Part shown: positions 38,501 to 48,300 of the stretch, piece after piece
Position numbering within the stretch: position 1 is the first letter of the stretch
How the letters are laid out: each line of letters begins with the position of its first letter
Assembly: GCA_032358255.1 (NCBI GenBank)
Contig: JAULBX010030596.1
Coordinates: 117,080-181,079 of the forward strand
Origin: Heterotrichella gracilis
Lineage: Eukaryota; Sar; Xanthophyceae; Tribonematales; Xanthonemataceae
Direction of reading: 5' to 3'
Length of the DNA: 64,000 nucleotides
Notes under the pieces: model-generated
Seen by the model: the letters and a program-made list of their open reading frames with translations, nothing else
Database searches by the model: none
What the model was told of the DNA's origin: nothing
Program-made: the position numbers and the translations under genes

Positions 38501-39079
38501 GTAAGACTTCCTGTAGCTGGTGACGATAAGGAGTGACTGGAGACAACAACAATACCAGTGATGGGTAGTGTCAACAACAACCCACCTTGTCCAAGTTCCG
38601 GAGCCTCAGCACAAGCTGTTGGCTCTGCCCAAAGCCATCCCCGCTTGTGCGCTGGAACACCAGTCTGTTTGGCTCGGGAAGGAACAAAGGCACGCTCAAA
38701 CCCACTGCCCAGTCGCTCTGCGTTTGGTGGGTCACTGTCAGTAAGGTCTCCCTCGGACCGTGCCATATGCATGCCTTGCAAAAAGGTGCGTATGGTTGGC
38801 TCATATACCTTCCGACCTCGGTCAACACCCGGCAGAAGCTCGATCACTTTCATCCCATCGTCACTGAAAGCATACGGCACAGTTCCGGCCCTCAGGTGCG
38901 CTATGTAGCAAGATGGAGCCAGCTTCCCCTGCGATGCACCCTGTCGTGAGCAACGGACGATACTTGCTAGGTGCTTGATTGTGAAGAGTTAGGCATACCT
39001 TTAAACATGGGACCTGATCCATGCCGACCTCTGTTACCGTCTCACGGCAGGGCTGCCTAGTCAAGTCATCCCACTGCAT
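17502..39079 (-). CDS. HYDIN: HYDIN, central-pair (C2) ciliary protein
   Basis: Giant axonemal protein of the central-pair C2 projection, needed for ciliary beating; built of ASH/MSP-like beta-sandwich repeats. About 45 exons over 21.6 kb, roughly 4,200 residues recognisable (human about 5,100). First exons: 39079-38999, 38940-38809, 38717-38586, 38355-about 37270; last exon about 18258-17502. Landmarks in family order: EPNRLVFQRTS and VGARGAVDFPDKL (N-terminus), PPLSEFMFPTDDNQ (29582-29650), GDFDQLFHF (about 29360), TGEYLFYDLVFDVRPSG (about 18600), VSFKNV, VDNPAF and WVFYL at the C-terminus. The start is the ATG of an in-phase 27-codon first exon; an upstream exon is possible. A one-base frame break appears near 23345. 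The P-loop segment of animal HYDIN was not found. Minus-strand TGTAA at 17275-17279. Confidence 0.95.
29830..30250 (-). other. HYDIN gap where animal proteins carry a P-loop region
   Basis: Between the ASH block ending ITLTNNRDVPAEV (about 30250) and the next recognised segment SPPSLVVEEEQ (about 29800) I see no convincing exon and no Walker A motif. In animals this interval holds an adenylate-kinase-like P-loop segment. It may be absent or in an exon I cannot recognise. Confidence 0.4.
31770..32550 (-). other. HYDIN exon with long low-complexity linker
   Basis: One exon of about 260 residues begins with an ASH repeat end (KLDIPVTIEDVLYLEVPD) and continues into a Ser/Pro/Glu-rich, probably disordered region before DVLLGSLDSLPEATRLKAQSV. 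Animal HYDIN has a comparable flexible insertion at this position. Confidence 0.6.
32701..32775 (+). other. tRNA-like remnant in a HYDIN intron
   Basis: TGGCCCAAATGGTAAACGC resembles a tRNA A-box/D-arm of the Arg type and GCAAGTTCAATAT resembles a B-box about 45 bases later. Acceptor-stem pairing is poor, so it is at best a decayed tRNA or the head of a tRNA-derived SINE. Confidence 0.25.
37270..38940 (-). other. HYDIN N-terminal ASH-repeat block
   Basis: Exons 38940-38809 and 38717-38586 are separated by a 91-bp intron (donor GTATAT, acceptor CAG). The large exon 38355 to about 37270 (some 360 residues) contains three ASH-like repeats in continuous frame. The match to animal HYDIN is clearest at KFVVPVSVVGARGAVDFPD, where animal proteins read FIVPIRAIGARAILDFPD, and in the ETQKTLLVTNLG segment. 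Confidence 0.85.
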
Positions 39080-39726
39080 CGCTACGGCATGCGCATGCCA
39101 CGACCCATATGCTACAAGCTTGTCAAAACGCTCTTGCCTTCACTGCAAACGATCGGTTATTTCGCCGATTGTGGTGCAGTGATACCAAGCAGCCAATATA
39201 AGCCAACCTGTAGTGTAGCTGTTACAGTTGTGATAGGGTAACAAGGGGAGCGTGATATTGAACACCTTTAGGGCAAGTCAACGCTAAACCCTATCCAATT
39301 AATAAAAAGCCTGATACCCAACTCTGCTCGGGGCCTGCTCCCTAGGATCAAAAGAAGGGACAACGCTCAAGGCTAAAACTTGTGAAGTAAGCGTCTTGTT
39401 CGTGCTGGTGTGGAGTTGAAAATAGCCCTCCGGTGTGAGCCTACCACCATAAAATTAAACACGCGCAGTCTACTCTCATCTGGGCGAAAAATGAAGGAAC
39501 CATTTTAGGACTTGGCTCCGAACAGCCTCGCAAAATTGGAAAGTATAGTGGCTGGGTTTGTGGTCCACTGGCATGTCAAACGCTGCTCAGCAACTGCCTC
39601 AGAGACAACACTGAGGCAACCGCCGCAGCCTCGGCCACAGCAACCGCCGCAGCCTCGGCCACAGCAACAGCCTAACACTGAACCCTACACCCTAGGCAGC
39701 AACACCCTAACACTGAACCCTACACC
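39080..39726. other. HYDIN upstream region and methyltransferase 3' UTR
   Basis: No gene. A minus-strand TGTAA at 39222-39226 is the candidate poly(A) signal of the methyltransferase. Two 24-bp units (39617-39640, 39641-39664) and a 33-bp direct repeat adjoin its stop codon. Confidence 0.55.
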
Positions 39727-39738
39727 CTAGGCAGCAAC
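39671..39738 (-). repeat. 33-bp direct repeat duplicating the methyltransferase stop codon
   Basis: Perfect 33-bp copies at 39671-39703 and 39706-39738. The second spans the last codons and stop (39727-39729) plus TAGGGT-rich 3' sequence; the first lies wholly in the 3' UTR. Confidence 0.9.
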
Positions 39739-42578
39739 TGTCGCAGCCGTGGCCGCAGACTTGGCCGACTGGGGCGCCTGCGCCTTGACAGCCTTGGCCA
39801 TGCCATACTCCATGAGGCCTGACTTGAATGCCTGGTGCATGCGCTCAATCATGTAGATCTCGCGGATGGTCTTGTACCAGATCCAGGGCCCCTTGAAGAT
39901 GACGATCCAGGGGTCCACGATGCCCACCCAGATGGAGTGCCGCCAGGTGTCAACCGTGGGGACCGTCCAGTCCTCAGTCTCCACATTGGTCAGCTGGCCG
40001 GTGCCCTGCAAGTGTTTTAGGGTTTTATCAGCAGCAGCTTTCCGCACCACGCCAGCAAGTAAATGGAAGTGGGGCCAGCACTGCACTATCCCTCACCACG
40101 CATTGCAATGCACTATCTCTCACACCTGAGATTCTGCGAGCGTCCACGGGTACATGGTTCACCGTACGCTAGGCTATCCAACATGTGCCCCTGCATGTAC
40201 ATGCACCCTCACCCATTTTCCCACCCAATCTATGGCCTTCTGCATGCACTCGGCCCAATCCACAGGATGTGCCCACACCTCCTTGCATCTACATGCGCCA
40301 CTTCCTCTCTGTACAAATAACTTCCATGAACCTTACTGACTAATCACAACCAGTTCATGCACCCATACTTGGCGTAGGACCTCAAAACCCCCTACCTCCA
40401 TGATCCTGCCGTACTCCTCCTTGAATACAAAATAAGGGTGCGCCCACTAGCCACACATAATCATTTATTCCCGACCACTCCAAGCACCTGCATTGCCATG
40501 CAATGACATGAACCCTCCAACTCCCCCTACCTCCATGATCCTGCCATATTCCTCCTTGGACACAAAGTAGGGGTGCGCCCACTCATCGTACAGGTACTGC
40601 AGGTCGTCCCTGTCCTTCTTCGTGAAGGGGGTGGCGGGGGTCTCATCGCGCTGGCACCAGGTGGCGATCACAAGGGTGCCGCCCGGCTTGAGCACGCGCA
40701 CCATCTCCTCAACGTACTTCTTCTTGTTGGGCATGTGCTCGCCTGCGAGAAAATATTACATTTACAATTTAAAATTACAATGACAACTTGACGGGCATGT
40801 GCTTGCCTGTTAGAAATTGTTATTTAGAATGTTATCTAGAGTGGGGTAATTTTGATCACTTAATCGTGCACCATCCCCGCAACATGCTTCTCCTGGTCAG
40901 GCATGTGCTTGACTGCAGAAAAATGATGTACACTGAGTCTCTAAAATGTGCGTTAGTTCCCGGGTACCATCTTACCCAATTTAACCTAAGGGAATTCAAG
41001 CTGTCGGGCATGTGCTTAACTGTGACCGATAATGCAGTTGCGGGTCGACCTGTGTGCATATGCTCCCGCTCCCTGTGGCGAGATCCCGCTCGCTCCCCAC
41101 CTGATTTACACGCCCACACCATGCCAAAGTTATTTAGGGTTTAGGGTTCAGGGTTTAGGGTTTAGGGTTTGCTTCCGCCGCCCCCCACCTGACTCGCATG
41201 CCCACACCATGTCAAAGGTGTCATCCTCCCACTCCATTGCCAGCGCGTCCATCACCCGGAACTGCGCGTTGGGCACGCCCTGCTCGGCGGCAAGGGCGGT
41301 GGCGCGGTTGCGCTGGTTGGGCGACAGCGTGATGCCTGCGGGGCAAAGAGAGGGGGGAGAGTGTTCAGCTTCTAGGGTTCTCAAGGGTTTCCATGCAGTG
41401 CACACAATAGACAGCCAGGGAGATAGCGCGGAGGCGCTGATTGGGTGACAACTTGAACCCTGTGGGCCGCTTGACCCAGGTTATTCTAAATGGGTGACAA
41501 TGGAATAGGGTTCCTAGTGGTTTCATACAGTTTCACAACCCACATCAAGAATTGTCCTGCGGCGTAGGGTTTAGGGTTGCACCTGTGATGGAGGAGTCCG
41601 GGAAGGTCTTTGCCAGGTGCCTGGAGGTGCCCCCAATGCCGCACCCCACGTCCAGGATCTTCTTAGGGTTTTGCGCCCCCGACCACCTCAGCATCTCGTC
41701 CACAAAGTCGAATTTCGCCTGCTTGAAGTCCTTCCGCAGGTACCCCTTCTTGCGCTCCTCGTCATTGTAGTACCCCAGGTGTATGTGCTCGCCCCAGTAA
41801 TACTCCAACACCCCCTCCTCAGTCCAGGCGTCATATTCCTCGCCCACATTCTGGTCATACGTCCGCATGGGCGTGTCCAGGATTTTCTTGATGGCGAGCG
41901 TGGCGAGGAGTAGCCCGCCCACCGCTGCCACCACCGTGGGGTTGAGGAAGGAGGAGAGGTTGGGGAGGGAGGAAGTGGCGCTGTCAGCCGCCACCGCCAC
42001 GTTGTAGGCCTGCAGGGTGTAGGGTTGAAGGTTTAGGGTTTAGGGTGGCAGAGGCGCTGTCTGCGGCGCAAGCCATGTTGTATGCCTGAGGTGTGTAGGG
42101 TTGAGGGTTGAGGGTTCAGGGTGGCGGCGGCGCTGTCTGCCGCCTCCGCCATGTTGTAGGCCTGCGGTGTGTATCATTGTTTGGAGCCGACAACCCCTCA
42201 TATTAGTAGCCATAGTTGGGACTGCAGCCGTGCACTACCAAATACGCCACGCATGGCAAGCGGAGCAGCTACAATGACTAGTTGATACCACAACCTCCTA
42301 AGGTGCATTGACTGTCTGATACAACAATAATAATCATAGCAACAATAATACTATGGCATATTTATTACCTCCACATGGCTCCCTGAAGTGGAGCACTCCA
42401 GGGTGGAGGTCTGCAGGTCACCCAGGGGCTGCGCATTGGGGGGGGTGAGCCGCCGGGAGGGTGCCCGCCCCCGCAGGCTGGTGGTGGTGGTGGTGGAGAC
42501 CCGCCTAGGTTGGCTCACCAGGCAAGGTGCAGCACTGTGCCTGAGCGCAGGCATCGTAGTGTGGAGCGGAGACGCCAT
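39727..42578 (-). CDS. plastid SAM methyltransferase, cyanobacterial MPBQ/MSBQ (sll0418-like) type
   Basis: Likely methylates a prenylated benzoquinol in tocopherol/plastoquinone synthesis at plastid membranes. Exons 42578-42369, 42009-41583, 41335-41189, 40742-40531 and 40005-39727 join in phase to 424 aa. Residues 1-70 are Ser/Thr/Arg-rich, like a chloroplast transit peptide; a hydrophobic segment (VVAAVGGLLLATLAI) follows, then YDAWTEEGVLEYYWGEHIHL, SAM motif I ILDVGCGIGGTSRHLA, SPNQRNRA, VWACESGEHMP, VLKPGGTLVIATW. The C-terminal DWTVPTVDTW then IWVGIVDP and a REIYMIERM...GLMEYGMAKAV helix resemble Synechocystis sll0418 more than gamma-tocopherol methyltransferase. Plants use an unrelated VTE3 for this step, so substrate is inferred only; gamma-tocopherol methyltransferase is the main alternative. 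Confidence 0.8.
40396..40450 (-). repeat. degenerate copy of methyltransferase exon 4 3' end
   Basis: It repeats 40529-40584 (codons for AHPYFVSKEEYGRIME plus donor) with about 10 changes, one creating a stop. It lies in the intron after exon 4. Confidence 0.85.
41415..41475 (-). repeat. degenerate copy of methyltransferase exon 3 5' end
   Basis: It resembles 41295-41345 (SPNQRNRATALA codons and the acceptor). It lies in the intron upstream of exon 3. Confidence 0.55.
42045..42175 (-). repeat. two degenerate copies of methyltransferase exon 2 5' end
   Basis: Copies at about 42045-42105 and 42121-42172 mirror 41977-42030 (exon 2 start, CAG acceptor and the TAGGGT-rich intron tail). They offer decoy acceptors upstream of the one used. 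Confidence 0.8.
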
Positions 42579-43482
42579 GGGGTGTGGGTGTGGAGTGTGG
42601 GGTGGGACCCGGCCTCCTGTGGCAGGGGATCAGGGTGGTGGGTGTGGCAGCGGTGGCTTGCAGTGTGCGAGCACACAGCGTGCTTGTTGGGTTGCAAGGG
42701 CAATTGTACGGCAGAAAAGAGCTGGAAAACGGCCTAAGTAGTTTGGTGGCCAGTGGCAGGGCTGCTGATCTAGGGAGCTAGGTGCCTGTGGTCAGCGTGG
42801 GGCGGGCCCACCCCACCCACTCCCCACCCGGTTAGGACAGCTTGTGCCGCGTTCACCACAGATGAGAAGCTAGTACAATCGCAACAAGTCAGTTGATTGT
42901 TCCACAAACCACACGCTATTGGCACTGTGCAGATAGGCTCAAACGTGGCTATTGGGCTCATGGACAGGATAGACGACAGAACTGCCCACCAACTGCGAAA
43001 AGCGTGGTGCAAGCTGTAGCGAAGATACGCACAGGGGGTTACCTTTCCAGCAACCAGGTCGTACTGCAGAGACGCTTCAACCAGAGAAGTTTCGGTTCTG
43101 TATGGCTCTCGGTAATTTGGTGGCCCGTGCACCACGACTTGCACTTCAATATACAACAACCAACGTCTAAATACTACAGTAGCGAGTATTGTCCACCATT
43201 TACGAGTGATTGGCGTGGTAAAGTGTGTTGTTGCAGTAGCAACAAGGGCCTCCAGGTTGGTGGGTGGCCGTGAGTGGGCTCAAACGGCCACGTGGCATAG
43301 CGTATCTGCCACACATGTGCATGCATGCATTGTGCATGCATTGTTCTGCACCATTCTTGCTATTCTTGCCGGGTTTGTTACTTATGATCACGTTTATGCG
43401 TCAAACATAAAAGGTGTGCATGTATATGCTCTGTATTGCACAATTGGTGGCATACTTTCCTTAATCCTCGGTGGCACTCGTC
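42579..43482. other. divergent intergenic region, methyltransferase and ferredoxin-like promoters
   Basis: Bidirectional promoter space between a minus-strand and a plus-strand plastid-protein gene. TGCATGCA palindromic clusters lie at 43317-43350. No coding segment is supported. Confidence 0.5.
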
Positions 43483-44438
43483 ATGGCTCTGACCCTTTTC
43501 ACACCTACATCGCGCCAAACGAGTGTCAACCAGGCCCCAGGAGCGCCTTCAACTTCGGGAAGGGTCCCACGTTCCTACAGCAATCAAGGTCGACGGTTGG
43601 ACGCGCTACGAGTAGCAGCAGCAGTTGGCAACCCACAGCGTGCAAGCCCAAGTGCAGAGCGTGCAGCTCTGACTGTGCACTTTAGGGCAGAGGACGTGTG
43701 GACCAGCGCACAGCCAGGGGACAACATCTGCGAGGTACAGTTTGTCAATATGGTGCACAGATACTACCCCTGGCTTTCCTGTGTTGCGCAACTACCACAC
43801 AACATACTCCTGGGTAAGTGTATCCCACAGGCACTGTTCTGGGCAGTGTGCACTGCCCCTGGGCACAACTGCGTTGCTTTGTTCATTCCAATGGCTTTGT
43901 TTGAGCTTGTACTGGCGCCACCAGGACATTATTGGCATCCTGCTTCCTTGAAGAACCCGCGAGTGGCAACACAGCAGTCCTGGGCCAGCCGTGGCGACTG
44001 CCGGGGTGGTGCTAATTGCATGCGCAGTGTTTGTAACCCTTTTGTGTTGGTTTGCAGCTTGCCAGCAGGAGCGGTGTCACGATACAGACAGGGTGCCACA
44101 CAGGGAACTGCGGGATATGCGAGGTGCGCCAGTGGCACTGCAGGGCACTTCCGCACTCCACTCGCTCACCTCTCTGCTTGGCACTAGGCACTGTTTGCGA
44201 GTATGGAGCCTGTTATGTTTCAGCTGCTGTGCTCGCATTGGGTTTGGTGGTTGGGGGTGTTTGAGCGTGGCCCTGCCCCTTTCAGGTTGAGGTGACAAAA
44301 TACAGTGGTGAGGAGGGGAGTGAAGGGTCCACCAGCATTGTGCGAGCCTGCATCACCGCCCTGCCTCCGGGCTACAGCAAGGTGGTAGTGGACCAGCTGG
44401 AGGACACGATATGGGGGCTGGATGGTTATGACACGTAG
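43483..44438 (+). CDS. plastid [2Fe-2S] ferredoxin-like protein
   Basis: Exons 43483-43734, 44058-44123 and 44286-44438, all phase 0, make 156 aa. Residues 1 to about 65 are Ser/Arg/Ala-rich with MALTLFTPTSRQTS, typical of a chloroplast transit peptide. The core starts ALTVHFRAEDVW and PGDNICE, then TGCHTGNCGICEV with the plant-type C-x4-C-x2-C cluster ligands; the fourth cysteine is probably in RACITALPPGY. The tail VDQLEDTIWGLDGYDT is not seen in photosynthetic ferredoxin PetF, so this is a distinct ferredoxin-domain subfamily; a role in NDH or redox electron transfer is possible but unproven. The stop codon is the TAG of a TAGGGTTTAGGG telomere-like run. A TGTAA at 44764-44768 may be its poly(A) signal. 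Confidence 0.8.
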
Positions 44439-45312
44439 GGTTTAGGGTTTGGGTCCAGGGTTTTAGATGCGACATTGGAACAAGTCGTGTTTGACACATA
44501 GGGTTCAGGCCTGACCCTAAACGGTTGAGGAACTGGACCCCATCTAGGATTTAGGGTTTAGGACGTGACACAGCATTCTTCTTTTCGTTGCTTCCTTTTC
44601 ATTTAACGCTCCTATCGCGAACAGGGTGTGTGCTTGTTATTTATTCCCCCCCCCTGAGGACGAGATATTGGGACCACTTGGGTAGGACACATAGTGCGGG
44701 TTGCAGCAATAATTTGATAGTGGTTCTATTCAGCCCATTATGAATTGCACGGATGGTGTGTTGTGTAAACAAGTGCTGTAGATGTGTCACGGCCAAATTG
44801 TGGTTGGCCACCTGGCATGTGGTGGCATGCTGTGCGCTTGGGGACCGCTTTTACACCACTACGTACGTACAATTCCAAGTAAGTCACATGAACAGTTACA
44901 CAGGTGGCAGCACGCCATGGAAAACACGTTGGCTGCTGACCCCACCCCTACGCCTTGGGGTACCTCGCATGCCTGCTGACTCCATGACAGTGGCAGTTGA
45001 TTCAACTGAGTTGAAGGCGTGCATATCACCAGGCAAACGCGCACCAGTCGTGTACGGTGTGAACTACAAACTTAGGCTATGCTGATTTGAACGCCGTCTC
45101 ACTGTGATATATGGGAAAATGGCTGTACTTGGTTGTTGAACACCGCATGGAACGCTGAGCAACGTTCTTACACTTGGCTAGCACACGGTACTTGACGGTT
45201 GTACTCAGCAAATGCGCGTCTAAGGAATGGCTTTTGAAGAGTATCATCAGTTGAAACATAAGGCGCAGCGGACGTAGGCTTGCAAGCGTTTGGGGGCATA
45301 GGTACCCGACCA
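44439..45312. other. ferredoxin-like 3' region and upstream of coiled-coil gene
   Basis: TTTAGGG-like copies at 44436-44560, TGTAA at 44764-44768, then unremarkable sequence up to the presumed first exon of the coiled-coil gene. Open stretches near 44750-45085 show no recognisable protein. Confidence 0.45.
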
Positions 45313-48300
45313 ATGAACATCGGAACGCTAGGTAAGGGGTCTCTCTATACGCCTGCCGTTACTCCTTTCAGTAACCACAGACGCGTCGATGCGCTTGCAC
45401 CAAGTACACCTGTGTGAACGAAACACTGGGCATCAACGTTGCATGCTGCTCAGTGGGTCAACTCTCTTGTTCCAGATCAGTCAGCGCTATTGGAGCAGGT
45501 GCAGTCACAGCTCGGAGCAGTCAAAACCGAGCTCTACACAACCAAGAAAGCAGCCTTCGAGGCCCAGCAAGCCCTCTCAGCGGTACAGTTCACTCGTCCC
45601 TATATGCATGCATTATGGGCTCTGCCAAGGCCTGCTAAGTGTGCACACACAACACCCACTCCCGGCTCAGCAGTGTCCTTTAAACATTGTAAGTATACAA
45701 GGAGACTTTTGATTCCAGACCATCCACTGAAAACGAGGGTTATTGGGTGCATCTGCAGGCTCGTATCCAAAATGAGGGCCTGTCAGCCCGGGTACAGGAG
45801 CTCGAAACCCTGGTGTCAGAGCTGCAGCATCAGGCCAGCCAGGTGCCTGCGTTGCAGCGGGCGTGCGGCGAGCTGCAGTCGCTCAAGGCAACCATCGAGG
45901 CAGAGAACGAGCAGATACTGGTGAGGGTCTAGGGTTTTAGGGTTTGGGAAGGAGCAGGTACTGGCGAGTCCAGGTTTAGGGTATAGGTTTAGGAACGAGC
46001 AGTCACTGGTGCGCTCAACTGTGCCTGACAATCTTCTGGCATATCTGACCCATGTATCGCAACGCTCTACCCAACGGGATCCAGTCAGTTTTCTAGCCTG
46101 CACGTCGCAAGAGGTGACTCCTGCCACCCATGCAGGGCCAGTCACCTGCCTGCCAGTAGCTGACCCATGCATACCACAGTCATCTGTCCACCATGCCTGC
46201 CATGTGCCTTTGGGGCCGTAGTCAACTGCCCGCCATGCACATCACGGTGCTTGAATGGACTCATGCATGCATCCCTTTCTCCTCCGCAGGCCAAGAGCAA
46301 GCAGTTGAAGCGTGAGCTGGATGAGGAGCAGGGGAGGGTGCGGGGGGGGGAGGCGGGGCGGGGCCGGGCGCAGGCTGAGGTGGCGAGGCTGCAGCAGGCA
46401 CTGGAGGACTTGACCGCAAAGCTCAAGGTGAGTTAAGCCTGGTAGGGTTTAGAGGGTCTCATTTCAGGGTTCAGGGATACCATGAATGTGCATTTGCACC
46501 CTGGGCTATTAGTGGTGGTGGTGGTGGTGGTGGTGGTGCATCGGGGTGGGTAAGCAGTGGCCTCGGGAGATGATGGGTTGTTGGTGGTGCCAGTGGCTGT
46601 GCTGGTGGTGGAGGCGGCGGCGGCGGTGGGGTTTGGATTTCATGTCCACCAAATCAGCACGAGCACACAACACTGCTGTAGGTTTGGCCCCACCTACACC
46701 CTAAACCCTAAACCGGTGTGGTTTCCCCAGGTTGCTGAGCAACGGGCGGTGGAGGCAGAGCAGGAGGCGCGTCAGGCAGAGGAGGAGGGGATGGCGGCAG
46801 CTGCACAGGCGCGGGCAGAAGCAAGGGAGGAAATGGAGGAGAGGGGAAATGGCGCGGGGGATGGGCCGCCCCAATGTGGCGAGGTGCGGTCGTGCGCACT
46901 CGCTCTTCCTTTCTGGGTTTGCGGTGTAGCATTGGGCCCTGCGCGCCCGCCAGTACGCTAGTGAAAAAAAAAATGGAGGCAATTTTAATTGGTATTCAAT
47001 ATACAAGATGTATTACAGTATGTATTTCATATTGTTTACAACAAACATTATGAATTCAATTTATCACTATCATTGTCAGTAGGTAGTTGGTAGGCAACTA
47101 CCAGCGGAATAATAAATATATATATATATAAAATAAAATGTACAAACGTCCACAGGCCTCCCAGGCCCCCTCTGCCGACCTCCACCATCTTGAGGGGCAG
47201 CTGCGCGCAGAGAGGGATCGGGCGGAGGCCCTCGCTGCAGAGTTGGCGGGTGCGCGTGCGGCTGAGGCTGAGGCCAGGGGGGAGGCCGAGGGGCTGAGGG
47301 AGCGGGTGGCGGCTGCGGAGAGGGCAGGTGGGGCCCGGGGCGGCTGCCGGTGGCCTTTGCATGCAGTTTCGCATGATTCAGGTTTACTCTTATTGTTACA
47401 ATGGCATCTGTTCCACTTACATATGGCTGTGTACCAATGGGCCAAAGGCTGTTATCCTCAATATCACCTTTGGAAGGACATTTGCAGCGAGAATCCCTGG
47501 AAGGACCCAATTTATCCCAAATTCTAACCTGGTCCACCCCCACAGGACCAATTTCACTCCCTCTACCCTCCTCTTACACCCTGCAGATCCCACCCGCCCC
47601 CACTTTGACGCCTCCGCCCCCGCCTCCTCCCATGCAATGACCCCCTCTGCATCTTACGCCAACCTTGCGGCGGCTGGGGAGGGGCCCGCGCCCTCCCCGG
47701 AGGAGCTTCAAGCCGCCCTGCAAGCGGCTGTGGACAGGAACAGGCAGATGAAGCGGGGCAGGGACAGGCTGCTGCGGCAGCTGGATGCGCAGGTGGGGGT
47801 GGGAGTGGTGCGCGTGGGGGGAAGGGGGTGGTTCATGTGGAGGGGATGGGTTGCCAGCAGTGACCGTAAGCCCTCAGCAAGGGCTTCAACACGTGGTCTG
47901 TAGTGCGTTGCAGTGCAGCGCAGTGAGAGGGATCTGGGGATCAGGGGTTTATGCACCTAGGATGAGGTGTGGTTGCCATGGCTTTGTGGGGCAAGGTCGC
48001 GTGCATGTGTGCACTGCCGCGTGCGACTGCGCACACTTTTGGAACCTGAACATGCATGAAATGGTGCCCTGAAGCGGTGTGCACACCCATATGCAGGCGG
48101 GGGAGGTGGAGCGAATGGCAGGGGAGGTCGCGCTGCTGTCACAGGTGGGGTCCAGGCTTTGACAAGGACGTGCAAGGGTGGCTGGCCATGCCAAATGCCC
48201 GTATCTCGTATGACAAGCTTTTGTGTCCCTCTACCGTGACTGCTGGGTCACATTTAACCAGTTTGGAATCCAGTTTCTGAACAAAGCCGGGGATATGTGT

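Noticed and set aside
38586-38940. Apparent frameshift in HYDIN exon 2
   Set aside because: A 91-bp GT-AG intron (38808-38718) splits the region into two 132-bp exons and restores one frame, so no frameshift is needed.
41138-41172. A chromosome end, suggested by TTTAGGG repeats
   Set aside because: The runs are short, occur in both orientations and lie inside introns of genes that continue on both sides.
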